DNA from: Vesta saturnalis
Lineage: Eukaryota > Arthropoda > Insecta > Coleoptera > Lampyridae
NCBI GenBank assembly: GCA_036346205.1
Contig: JARFJB010001662.1
Coordinates: 1,607,001 to 1,671,000, forward strand
DNA: 64,000 nt
Direction: 5' to 3'
The notes below the pieces were generated by a model that was given only the letters and a program-made list of their open reading frames with translations, was not told the DNA's origin and made no database searches. Numbering within the stretch: the first letter of the stretch is position 1; the number at the start of each line of letters is the position of its first letter. A program made the position numbers and the translations under genes. Positions 11,380-21,579 of this stretch are shown here, piece by piece.

Positions 11380-11920
11380 TACTAGTACTTGTTTAAATTA
11401 TCAATTACACTGTATTGTGAGGACACATAGATTTTTTTCTTTGTGGAAAATGAAGATTAAATAAGTCTAAAAAAATTTCATGAAATAGATCAAACGCTTC
11501 CGTAATATTGTTAAACGTATACATATGAGGCCAAACATAGTCATGTAGGTATTTTTTAAAATACAATTTTTAACGTAGTCTTTTGTAAAAAGCATATTTT
11601 TTAATTCAAGCATAACGGTTCTGTGATCCGAAATTGTATTATAATAAACGGAATATCTGGGTTCGTTAAGACTGATAAACACATGGTCAATTGACCCATT
11701 AGATTTAGTAATGCGAGTAGAGCAATACTGCAATTTTAAATTAAAACTTAGTAGTAGTAATCATTCAGCAAGTAATTTAATTTGACTGTTTTTAGGGAAA
11801 TTATTAGTAAGTGAGCTATTGACATTCATATCTCCGGACCAAATTAATAAATATAATAAATATCCTGAACATTCCAAAGGGATACCTGGAACAAGTCGAA
11901 ATTATGATTTCTTTAACATT
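11380..11920 (-). pseudogene. LINE endonuclease C-terminal fragment
   Basis: The minus strand reads SGDMNVNSSLTNNFP (the GDFN-type catalytic strand), then after a stop TRITKSNGSIDHVFISL and ISDHRTVMLEL, the SDH catalytic end of an AP-endonuclease-type domain. After a frameshift it continues as LDLFNLHFPQRKKS, which is the usual linker after the endonuclease in jockey/CR1-like elements. The downstream linker and RT appear at 9.5-8.5 kb on the same strand, about 1.9 kb further than expected. Confidence 0.75.
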
Positions 11921-12502
11921 ATCAGGTTTCCAGGTTAAACCCACAATTCAAATTGTTTGTCAATACAAAATTCTCAACAATTAAATTACCCTTAACCCAT
12001 ATTGTTACCCACCTCTAGCTGCGGTAGATCTACAATAATATGTATTTAATTGAAAATCACTTATATATTTTAAGAGCTCAGCTATTTTACCAGATTCTGT
12101 TAGACGTATTAATTTTAAATCGGTACAACCGTTTGTTTCAATGGTAATAAAATGTAGTTAAAATACCTTTTAATAATGTACATGGTGTCACTATAGTTTT
12201 AGCCATAATTAAAAATGAGTAATTAAGATACCATCATGCTTTAAATGATATCTACCATGAGAACGTTAAATTATATGTACAAGGTCTAAGCAGAAGTAAA
12301 ATGCATTAAATGGTTACACATATGCATTAACGCTTCAATGTGTATTCCCTTCAATAGTGCTATCAATTAACCCATTAGCGCCGGAATTTCTGAATTTTTG
12401 AAATTCAAATTTGTCATGACATATTACGGATCTAGACAGCTTACTTAACAAAAAATTATAAAAAAAAATTACCTCACTTTAACGGTTTACGAGATATTGG
12501 CC

Positions 12503-12518
12503 GTTGCCATATGGCAAC
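12503..12518. promoter_or_regulatory. Subterminal 16-bp palindrome of the piggyBac element
   Basis: GTTGCCATATGGCAAC is a perfect palindrome. It recurs at 14579-14594 and 14940-14955, each time followed (in one orientation) four bases later by GGCGC. Symmetric, repeated, near both ends: a candidate transposase-binding site, by analogy with the subterminal repeats of other piggyBac elements. No direct proof in sequence. Confidence 0.55.
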
Positions 12519-12671
12519 ACTAGGCGCTTACACTACCTAGTTTCGTCGGCGGCCAATATGAAACGTATACCGCAGCTTTGAAAGGACAAAACAAAAATCT
12601 GTAAGTATAATAACATAATTTATTACTAATAAAGTTCAACTACATTGATAACTACGCTACTTCAAAGATGT

Positions 12672-14545
12672 TTAACGAGTATGGAAAGGAATAAAACAAT
12701 CTACACATAAGCCAACATTACATTTTGAGCACATTGTTCTAACTATTGATTTACAGGTGTGTTGTGCACAGCGTCTTTTTTTCTTTGATTCCGTATGTTG
12801 GACCAAATGATCGTATCTGTCAAATCGAATTTCATTCGATATTCGACTATCGGCTGATGAAGATGGTGAAGCTGATGGTCTTCCAGGTCGTCTCGACTGT
12901 ATACCATATTTTTTCAAATATGTGTTAGCTACCTCTCTTTTAAAATCTAATTGGGACACCTTACTACTTCTTGATTTATTGTATAAAACCCAACTGTTTT
13001 GGAGCGCAACATCCATCATCCACGTGAAAATGGGCCAGTACCATTTCTTAGAACGAACCCCTATTCGATAGCAACCAACATTTTGGTCCATCTGATCTGT
13101 TCCTCCCATAAATGAATTTTACTTTGCAATTAATCTTGGCCTCGGTATTTGTACGTGCCGTTTCTGTTGTTGTGAAAATCGTTTAACCTGAGTTACAGGT
13201 AACGTACCACATGAGGTGGAAAGCATGGTCACTACGGAATTGTCCATCCATCGTACATATAATAGACCATCAGTCCCTTCAATTGCTGTTTCCAAATATC
13301 CACGTTCTTTTTTCTTAAATAGTGCCTTACTCTTCAATGGACATCCTTTAGGAATACGGTTATCACGCATAGATCCAATCGCATTATATCCACGAGATCT
13401 TAAAAATGAAAAAAGGGCTGTTCCCGAAAATAGATTATCCACGTACAGGTTGTATCCCAATTTCCTTATTTCATCCGATAATTCGTCCAAGAGAACTAAC
13501 AAAGGACTTGCTGCCTTCCCAAATAATGTTTCATAATCATTGTTTGATTTAGCATTTTTCCCTTGGTACAGTTCAAAATTAACCAAATACCCATCCTTTG
13601 CGTTCAAGCACCACATCTTGTAACCAAACCTTATTGGTTTGCCCCGGATGAACTGCTTGCAGCCGTGCTTTCATCATAAGCGAGATGCTCTTCAGGTACA
13701 AAGTTTGTAGCACAATTTTTCCTTAACATTTCCATTATGGGACGTATCTTCCAGGCCTTGTCATTTGGATCCATTTTTGCATTATCGGCAAAGTGCAAAA
13801 ATCGACAAATCTATAAGAACCGATCTCTCCGCATAGATTGAGATATGGCACAGTTTTTCATGTCATCATTGTAATCCCAGTAATGGCGTTTGGATGGTAA
13901 ATTATTATATCCACTTACAAATAAAATGGCAATAAATACTCGAATCTCATCAGATGTGATGTTTGGGTCCGCACAATTGAGGAATAATGCGTAGCGGCGG
14001 CTTTCATTCACCAAATGGTCGATGAAATATTGATCAATAAATTGTTCAAACATTTCAGTAATCGATAAATGTTCATATCTGGAATAGTCAGGAGTTGGAA
14101 ATACTGAAGTTTTCTCCTTGTCAAAATCAGCTCCTTCTATCCACCGCGGCTCAAAGTTTTTTTTTCCATTCAATCGTTGATTTCTTCAGTTGTTAATCTC
14201 CTCAGAAACACGACTTGCTGTTGTAATATCTGCAATTGGAGATTCCGTATAATCATTGTTGTAGTTTATACCAATTCTTTCATTATTTGTTAACCGTATT
14301 TCAGCATTGGCTCGTAACTGGCGAGATGTAAGGTTATCAAGTAGCCTACAAGATGTAAATACTAAATATATCCGAAAATATTATATAAAATAAAACATAT
14401 CCCCCATCGTCTTCATCCCCAGAATCCTCGTCGGTATCCACATTGGGAGCTGGAGGCTCTACGAAAATATCTCCGTCAATATCATCATTGTAAACAATCT
14501 CAAGTGCGTCAACAAGAGAAAAACCTCTCCTACCAAAAAATACAC
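12672..14545 (-). pseudogene. piggyBac transposase (DDE_Tnp_1_7) pseudogene
   Basis: In order from 14545 down: an acidic N-terminus (FSLVDALEIVYNDD, then PAPNVDTDEDSGDED); a ~55-nt intron-like interruption near 14340-14400 ending TTGTAG, across which the frame is off by one; then SRQLRANAEIRL. The open frame at 13811-14173 (ADFDKEKTSVFPTPDYSRYE, YWDYNDD, MRRDRF) meets a stop before ICRFLHFADN. Next come HLAYDES with the first catalytic Asp and, after a small deletion and frameshift, GCKQFIRGKPIRFGYKMW. The frame at 13119-13616 holds YVDNLFSG (second Asp); the frame at 12672-13109 begins GGTDQMDQN (third Asp) and ends in a Cys/His cluster (CSKCNVGLCVDCF). All three catalytic Asp residues survive, but the reading frame does not. 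Confidence 0.92.
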
Positions 14546-14578
14546 ATTATAAAAATCTACGTAGTACAAGCGCCTAGA

Positions 14579-14594
14579 GTTGCCATATGGCAAC
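14579..14594. promoter_or_regulatory. Second copy of the GTTGCCATATGGCAAC palindrome
   Basis: Together with the flanking GCGCCTAGA (from 14570) it forms a 25-bp near-perfect inverted match to 12503-12527. It lies just upstream of the transposase N-terminus, so it could also act in promoter control. Confidence 0.55.
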
Positions 14595-14939
14595 ACTACA
14601 ATTGAAACATAGAGAAATGAGATATTTTTTATGCTAATAGTTTTTATCATGTAAAAACATATTTTTACACCTATACCTGTCACTTATATATTAGAACACT
14701 TTACTAAATATTATCTACATTGCACGCAGAATACTTACATGAAGCGGATGTCCATCTTTTACTCGTATCACAAAAAACTCTAAACTTAATTAACCTACAC
14801 AGCTCAACTAATAATCGTAGACTGATTCTGTACGCATTACGACATTTGGTATACCTCTCCTGATCAGATGACGTAAACGCCAAGCTGTGGGAATGATCTG
14901 ATTGGCCGTTATTAGCTTCCTAACAGAGATGTGTTCGGT

Positions 14940-14955
14940 GTTGCCATATGGCAAC
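14940..14955. promoter_or_regulatory. Third copy of the GTTGCCATATGGCAAC palindrome
   Basis: Three bases inside the right terminal repeat, followed by GCAC and then the terminal CGGCGCTAATGGG. Confidence 0.55.
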
Positions 14956-15234
14956 GCACGGCGCTAATGGGTTAAAGTAAAATATTGAAGCTCGACTGCT
15001 AAGTTATATGCTCAAGGTTTAAGTGGAAAATAAAATTGCATTAATACGTTAGTTGATACACCTATTAATGAAAAGTAAATATTAAAGCTCGACTATTAAG
15101 GTTATGTGTACCAGGTGTAAGCAGAAAATAAGTGCATTAAATGGTTACACATATGATTTATTGATTGTTTGTTTTACGCTTCATATAGGTAAAATTTTGC
15201 GACACGAGGCTTTCGGAGAAGGCTGTTTCGGCGA

Positions 15235-16075
15235 TCCTCACTCCAACCCTCCCCGAACATAACCGACATTGTAAGACAGGTGTAAGGCATCGCAACTTGT
15301 TCTCGGGTCTTCGCCCCTTGTGATCGGAGCTTGTTCGTGGACCGTCGTGTATTGTCGTGATACCCTTGGTGAAAAATTTGAATTTGTATTATAATAAGGG
15401 GCCTAATGCTAACTTGTAAGACAGGTGTAGGGCTGCGCAACTTGCTCTCGGGACTATTCCCCTTGTCGAGGCTCCATTGGTGGAAAATTTTAATTTCTAT
15501 TTAAGTCTCTGCAGATTATGGCTTATAATCTGAATTTGTATTGTAATAAGGGAATAATGCTAACTTGTAAGACAGATGTAGGGCTTAGCAACTTACTTTC
15601 AGGCCCTCGCCCCTCGACCAAAAATTTGAATTTGTTTGTGGCGTCATCTATGAGGGGAAATTTGATCTTGTATTATAATAAGGAGGCCTAATGCTAACTT
15701 ATAAGGCAGACATAGGGGTACCGCAACTTACTTTAGTATCTTAGCCCCTGGTCCCTGCCGGAAAGTTGAATTTGAATTTGTATTTAAGTGGTTACGTTCT
15801 GATTACTTTTTGCGAGAAATTTGAAGAAGTATTACTACAAGGAGGTTTAATGCTAACTTATAAGACAGACAGACATAGGGCTTCGCAACTTGCTTTGGGG
15901 TCTTACCCCTTGACCCCTTGGCGGGAAATTTGAATTTGTATTTAGGTGTTTACATTCTGATTACTTATTGCGAGAAATTACTTATATTCTAATAAGGGGC
16001 CTATTGCTAACTTATAAGACAGATATAGGAACTTGTGTTAGGACTGCGCCCTCCTGTCGTGGCCCCCTTGTGTTG
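15235..16075. repeat. ~150-bp degenerate tandem repeat array
   Basis: Five to six units share TAATAAGGGGCCTAATGCTAAC, TTATAAGACAGA, GGGCTTCGCAACTTGCTTT, CCCCTTG and GGAAATTTGAATTTGTAT. Unit starts are near 15240, 15390, 15544, 15676, 15836 and 15990. One unit recurs inverted at 17.5-17.7 kb. No protein is encoded consistently. Confidence 0.8.
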
Positions 16076-16079
16076 GGAA

Positions 16080-16335
16080 ATTTGAATTTGTGTCGCCATC
16101 TAGTTGTGTATGGACTAATGAATATTTTCTGTAATAAAGGTGGCACGACCTAGCGTTATATTTCTAGGACTAGTTAGGGTGTTGTTTGTGGCACATCTAG
16201 TGGTGTATTTTTAAACTAGCGAATGTTTTCTGCAATACCGGCGACGCCGCCTAGCGGTATATTTCTAGGGCTAATTAGGGTTCTTTGTGGTGCCATCTAG
16301 TGGTGTAAAGACTAATGAATGTTTTCTGTAATAGA
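16080..16335. repeat. ~100-bp tandem repeat, three units
   Basis: The block GCCATCTAGTGGTGTA, then GACTAATGAATGTTTTCTGTAA, then CCTAGCG and TATATTTCTAGG recurs near 16083, 16180 and 16287. It directly follows the 150-bp array. Confidence 0.7.
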
Positions 16336-16800
16336 GGTTGGTCGTGTTCGTCTCTTCCTCGTCTCTTTCTCAAACTAATCACATGAATTAAGCAGATCAA
16401 TCCCAAACAAATCACGTTCGGTCAAATTAAACAATCAGATCAATCTGAATCAATCAACCAAATCAATCTCAATAAATCAAATCATAAATTACAGCTTGCG
16501 AAAACTAGCTTACACTTTTAAAATACTGATTGGGCTAACTTACACTGCTAAAACCAACCAACCACAATTCAAAAATACCAAATTGATTTAAGTTAATCAT
16601 ACAACATCAGCTCTCAATTCAAAAAATAGCAGTATGATTTAACTTGCCGCGTGCAAAAGATAGCCACACTTATTATAATTACCCATATAACCGCCCTTTC
16701 ACATTAACTGCAGAATTGTTAGTGCAGGTTCGAACGCAGTTAGAAAAACAAGTTTATTATTAAATATTAGATGAAAGCTTAGCGTTTGAAAATATATTAT
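16336..16800. other. Low-complexity CAATCAAAT-rich stretch
   Basis: Repeated short words such as AATCAATC and CAAATCA occur through about 16400-16500. No gene is seen. Confidence 0.5.
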
Positions 16801-16812
16801 AAACAACATCAT

Positions 16813-17025
16813 TTATTTAATCACATCTTTATCGGTCTTCTTCTTCTCCTTCAACCGAGATTCGTCGCTATTATCATCATGGTTTTGAGACTCGTGTTTC
16901 TCCTTTACCTCATCGCTCTTCTTCCTCTTCTGTGAATCATCTTGGAGTTGAGATAGACTCATCTCATCCAGGTCATCGTTTCCATCATCAACTTGAACGG
17001 TTATGTTGTAATAGTTTATTAACAA
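16813..17025 (-). CDS. Unassigned short charged open frame
   Basis: A 70-codon minus-strand frame with a strongly acidic/lysine-rich tail: blocks DDGNDDLDEMSLSQLQDDSQ, KRKKSDEVKEKHESQ and LKEKKKTDKDVIK, then a stop. Such composition is unlike the surrounding AT repeats and could be the last exon of a gene or a domesticated or mobile-element protein tail. The Met at its start may not be real: the sequence just upstream of the VDDG block reads TTCAAG, a possible splice acceptor. No domain is recognised and no function is offered. A second frame about 80 bp upstream on the same strand (17115-17285) is also unusually open. Confidence 0.35.
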   Translation of the reverse strand: MLINYYNITVQVDDGNDDLDEMSLSQLQDDSQKRKKSDEVKEKHESQNHDDNSDESRLKEKKKTDKDVIK

Positions 17026-17114
17026 GTCAGTATAATCTCAAATGTCCGCTGATGTTGGCTCACAGACAGGAGAATGCATTATAATAATGCTCACTTGATG
17101 ACGATTACACTTTA

Positions 17115-17285
17115 AAGAGCGAAACGCACGTGAAACGATAATGTTAGCGGTCTTGGGTCTTGTGCGTGAGCGCACTCGTCAATGTTCGGATAGAATTGGT
17201 TATCTTCGGGGAAGTTTAGAGTCGGGGTCGCCGAATCAGCCTTCACAACCGTCTTAGGAGAAAATACCTCTGCCAAAAAAGGAGT
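17115..17285 (-). other. Open minus-strand stretch, possible exon remnant
   Basis: About 57 codons without a stop, including SPKTVVKADSATPTLNFPED and NQFYPNIDECAHAQDPRP, then a stop near 17115. The composition looks protein-like, but there is no start codon and no known domain. It may belong with the charged frame at 16813-17025. Confidence 0.3.
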
Positions 17286-17364
17286 TTAGATTTATAAACA
17301 TGTCCCTAGGGAAGGTATTAGAGCGTGGTTACGGAAACAAGCGGCGTAGACTATGCATAACTCC

Positions 17365-17505
17365 CGCCTCACGTTTTAGGTTAGGTCAATACACGTACAA
17401 TATTAGATTAGGTTAATAAATGTACGGTTCAGGTTAGGTTAGGTCAATACTCCTACAATATTAGCTTAGATTAATAAACGCACGGTTTAGGTTAGGTCTG
17501 TCTTA
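17365..17505. repeat. ~60-bp repeat containing AGGTTAGGTTAGG
   Basis: The unit AGGTTAGGTCAATAC, then TACAATATTAG, then TTAGGTTAATAAA, then GCACGGTTT is present about two and a half times. It contains short TTAGG runs, the insect telomere pentamer, but the unit is much longer than a telomere repeat. Confidence 0.6.
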
Positions 17506-17683
17506 CAAGTTAGCATAATACCCTTATTACAATACAAATTCATATTTTCAGCCATAGCTTGCAGAAACTTAAATACAAATTCAAATTTTCCGTCAATGGG
17601 GCCTCGACAAGGGGCAAAGTCCCGAGAGCAAGTTGCGCAGCCCTACACCTGTTTTACACGTTAGCATTAGGCCCCTTATTATA

Positions 17684-17754
<71 letters not shown>

Positions 17755-18135
17755 GCCTAAAACAAACAATCTATAAAGCATATGTGTAACCATTTAATAC
17801 ATTTATTTTCTGCTTAGACCTTGTACATATAACTTTCACAGTCGACCATGAATATTTAATTTTAATTAATATGTGTATTAACGTATTAATGCAATTTTGT
17901 TTTCCACTTAAACTTGAGCATATAATTTAGCAGTCCACCTTCAATGTTTTACTTTAGTTGATAGCACTATTAAAGGAGTACACAATAAAGCGTAAAACAG
18001 AATATAATGCATATGTGTAACCATTTAATACATTTTATTGCTGCTTAACCATGTACACATAATTTAACGTTCTTAAGGTAGATATTGTTTAAAGCATAAC
18101 AACTTAATTACTTATTTTTAATCTTGAAGGTGACT
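17505..18135. repeat. Right arm of the large inverted repeat (empty piggyBac site)
   Basis: Reverse complement of the left arm but without piggyBac. At 17940-17965 it reads TTTACTTTAGTTGATAGC, matching the left-arm junction GCTATCAA-TTAA-AGTAAAA with one change in the TTAA. It contains a TA microsatellite (17689-17751) where the left arm has unrelated sequence. Confidence 0.8.
17689..17751. repeat. (TA)n microsatellite
   Basis: About 31 uninterrupted TA dinucleotides inside the right arm of the inverted repeat. Confidence 0.97.
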
Positions 18136-19130
18136 TTCTCAAGGTGAAAATAAGCATGTTGTAATAAAATTCGTATATAGGTAAAGGCCAAAACCGTCAA
18201 ATGGAACTAAAAACATGATGTCAATGAGTGGTTGTTACTTTTCGATTGAATTGTATAACAGCTTAATAAATGCATTTTATAGGTTAAATCATTTTAAAGC
18301 ATGTTATTGCCGTAAGCAAACTGATTATTAGGTATAACTGAATTACTCATTTTATTTTGATAACATCGAAGTGAAATAATTTAAATTATGTATAAATAAA
18401 TGTTCGTATAGGTAAAAGATCACAATCTGTAGATAGGAATTAAAAGAAATATAATAATAATTTTAATTACAATTATGCAATGTCTTTTATAATAAACGCA
18501 TTACGAAAAATAAACCACATTGTAAAAACAAAAACATTTTTCTCCGGCAGAATGATATTTAAACTTCATGTTAGACATAAACACCAGCTTTAAAAAATAC
18601 CAGGGTCATCCTCTTCTATTAATAATACAGTTTAATCATTTTCATTCATATTTAATCTTTAGTCTTACGTTACCTGTAATAATTTTAATACATATTAACT
18701 TTAAAACGCCAAGTCCATCTGCTTCTATCAATAATACGATTTAATTTTTTTTCATCCGTATTTTATTTTTATGCTTACACTACCTGTAATAATTTTAGTA
18801 GACATGTTAACTTCAAAAAATACCAAGTCCATGTGCATCTATAAAACAATAATACGATTTAATCATTTTCATTCATATATAATTTTTAGTCTTACGGCAT
18901 CTGTGCCTTAAGAGACTAGGGCCTCTTGTTAGAATACAATTTTTATGACATGAGCGAAGCCCGCGAACAGAGTCCCTCCTTACGAGACTAGTGCCCCTTA
19001 TTAATATACAACCCCAATGCATAAATAAATTTTCGGTATAGGTAAAAGGTCACAATCTGTAGATAGGGTTAAAAGAAATGTAATAATAATTATCCCCTTT
19101 GATAAAAACAACCCTAATAAATATTAATAA
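18120..19130. repeat. Degenerate AT-rich tandem repeats
   Basis: Related segments recur. TTCGTATAGGTAAAAGATCACAATCTGTAGATAGG-type blocks occur near 18175, 18415 and 19035. Blocks with AATAATACGATTTAATCATTTTCATTCATATTTAAT occur near 18625, 18725 and 18850. The same family returns at 21580-22040. It looks like a decayed satellite. Confidence 0.65.
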
Positions 19131-19149
19131 AAGATTAAATCTTTTTATT

Positions 19150-19600
19150 CTCAAGTGAAAAAAATACGATCCCCACGTTGGCATATAAAAAATAGCGACC
19201 AAAGGGTGCCAAGAGTGACGTCACAAAAAACAAAATGGCCGCGGAAGGTATCCGTATTACACTCGCACATTGCAAAAATGTTGTCAGTTTTTAATACACT
19301 CCAAATTCTGAATATAAAGCGGAAAAAACAGTTATGGGGACGTCCTCGCAAGTGCGTATATTTTTTACGCACATTGAGTCCAACTGTCTGGGCAGTCCAC
19401 AAAAGCAAGTACACCTTCTTACACACCTTCAAGTCGATTTTGTGGATCGTTGTTCTAAGTAGGTACACCTTTTTACACACATTAAGCTCAAAAGTGAGAA
19501 CTGTCCCCATTAGCTTTGTATGCTTTCTGTTATGTGTTGTATGTCCATACTTTGATGTATACACAGGTATTAATTATAATATGATGATTTTCTGATGTTA
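19150..19600 (-). repeat. ~54-bp minisatellite, both strands open
   Basis: Three units start near 19358, 19412 and 19464. Each has GTACACCTTNTTACACAC or a GTATATTTTTTACGCAC variant, then TTCAAGTC- or TTGAGTCC-like sequence. The period is a multiple of three, so both strands stay open over more than 130 codons. The minus strand reads as ELNVCKKVYLL, DLKVCKKVYLL, GLNVRKKYTHL at 18-residue spacing. No known domain; most likely the ORFs are by-products of the repeat. Confidence 0.65.
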
Positions 19601-20670
19601 TAAGTTCTTTGTTAACATATTTTGTTACAACTTTGATATATGGTATTTGTATAAAAAGTAATTTATCTCAACCCCAAGGTACTATTAGCCTGAAATGTCG
19701 TCCAATATATCTGCGATGACATGCAACCAATAAATAGTTAAAACAATGCTTGTAATATATCATTTGTAATATAATTAAAAATAATGACTTGTATGATTTT
19801 GATTTGCATTAAAGTGAAATTCGTCATTTTTAAACTACAGTTCAACTTATTTCCTTAGGAAGGATAGGCCTTGCAAAGACAATATCTGCTGTCCTAGTGC
19901 AGAATTTGGGTTATATTTTAGTAACACCTCATATACGGATTTTCACAACGCTGTCAACCAATAAACTCAGAATGTGTACACAAAAATGAAATTTAAATTA
20001 AGTTAAGCTCCGAAATAGAAAAAAACAGTATGTAATAGGTACGCGTACTACAATACCCTACTGTACAATAACGTTTTGATTATAACACCTGTTGTCAGCA
20101 CTAAAGATCAAATGGCTATAAGTTTTTTGGTCACAATAATACATGTAATGAGGGTATTATCGGGCATTTGAGAAGTTTGAAAGTAAGCCATTCCACGCCA
20201 TGGTTACGATCCGGACGGAAACATATTTGAAGTTTGTTTCCGCCCGGGTGGAAAAAATAAAAAATTTAATTTAATTTGCGTAGTATCAATGCGGTCTTGA
20301 GATGTATAATTAGTTCATAAAACTAATGTTCTGAACAGCTTGCAAAATGTCAACTGATTTTTAAATGAGATTCAAGCATTTGCAACACAATACCGATATG
20401 ATTATCATATGAGTAACTACAACGAATTTGTATTGATTATTATTTTATTTCCAAACGATTGTGAATAAAATAGTATACGTACCACGGTGGAAGAACGTCA
20501 TTATTATTCTCTGGAGAACTAGTTTACATCATTCTATGGAAAAAGAATGTTTCTACTTATTCCCGATGCATGGAAACACGATTTTCTCGCACCCTAGTGT
20601 TTTTTGACTTCCGCAAGCGCCAAGGAATATTTGTGTTACACGGTTGGTATTACGTTCAGATTAATACAAC
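19601..20670. other. AT-rich stretch without recognisable gene
   Basis: No exon, transposase or repeat could be supported. Confidence 0.45.
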
Positions 20671-21340
20671 GTGATCAATCTCAAGTGTACTGTAGTGGTA
20701 TGACAAAAATCCCTAGTTGTTAATATTGTTGTGTTTTGCAGTTGGCTGCTTTGGATTTTTAGTGCGGTTTTAGCAGTTTTAGTTTATGTCAGTTTATGTC
20801 ACATTATACCTTCGTTTTTCACTTTTGGATTTTCTTGGTGCCGAAATGTTACAAAATGTATTTGCGAATATGCAACGTAGGGTGAACTTATGTTTACAAT
20901 TTAATGGCGGTCATTTTGAACATATGCTGTAAAGCAAAGTGTGATAACTAATGTGTACTTAAGGAGTTAAAAAAAATTTGTAAAAGACATTGTCATTCCA
21001 TAAACATGTACTGTAAATTTTATTTAATTATAATGAAATTATAACATTTAAATACTTAAGATTCATTATTTTGTAATGATGTAATCCAATCATTAAATAA
21101 TATTTTATTTATTTTGTTGTATTTTATAGGGATGCAGTCTAATCAAACACAAAATAGTCATTAATTAAATTAAGATAATATTTTGTAATATGTATAAGTT
21201 AATGACCTTCATACAGATTTGGATAGTTTTTACTCGAACCATGCTCTAGAGTAGCTAGAGCAAGACAGCTTCTTACCAACCAATCAGTGGTACCAATTTA
21301 AACATTTTGATCACGTGATATACACTTGAGATTGATCACT
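20671..21340. mobile_element. Possible non-autonomous element bounded by 19-bp inverted repeats
   Basis: GTGATCAATCTCAAGTGTA at about 20671-20689 is matched by TACACTTGAGATTGATCAC at about 21322-21340. The 670-bp interior has no coding capacity. A target duplication was not found, so the boundaries are tentative. Confidence 0.45.
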
Positions 21341-21579
21341 CGTTACAAATGTCTGAAATGTTATCGTGAAATGTCAATTAAATATTCGCACATTTACAGT
21401 GTATTTACTGCCATCCTTGTGCAAATGCTTCCTTCGTTGTCGCTCATTTTAACAAAGTTTAATCAAATTTAAGAATAATAGTTTTTAAAATGTAGTAGGT
21501 AGTCGCAGAGTTATGAATATATCACGTTACCAACCCGTCATTAAAATATCTGGTGTGGAACACCACACGACCTTCCAAC

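Larger units (their letters stand above)
12371..14971 (-). mobile_element. piggyBac-family DNA transposon with TTAA target duplication
   Basis: The element is bounded by the perfect 13-bp inverted termini CCCATTAGCGCCG (12371-12383) and CGGCGCTAATGGG (14959-14971). Each lies directly against a TTAA (12367-12370 and 14972-14975), the diagnostic target site of the superfamily. Its length is 2.6 kb. It carries a minus-strand transposase relic and three copies of the 16-bp palindrome GTTGCCATATGGCAAC. A related inverted copy of the host repeat at 17.9 kb lacks the element and shows the unoccupied site. The transposase is broken, so the copy is not autonomous. Confidence 0.95.
12217..15560. repeat. 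Left arm of a large inverted repeat, interrupted by piggyBac
   Basis: The segments 12217-12366 and 14976-15175, joined across the piggyBac insertion, are the reverse complement of about 17755-18135. The part 15380-15560 is the reverse complement of about 17505-17690. Shared landmarks are AACGTTAAATTATATGTACA, AATGGTTACACATATG, GCATTAATACGTTA and GGGCTGCGCAACTTGCTCTC. The segment 15175-15380 has no partner in the other arm, where a TA microsatellite stands instead. The origin of the arms is unknown. Confidence 0.8.

Noticed and set aside
13216..13536. 106-codon plus-strand frame
   Set aside because: Antisense shadow of the piggyBac transposase.
15174..15440. 88-codon minus-strand frame
   Set aside because: Lies in the tandem repeat units and contains nothing recognisable.
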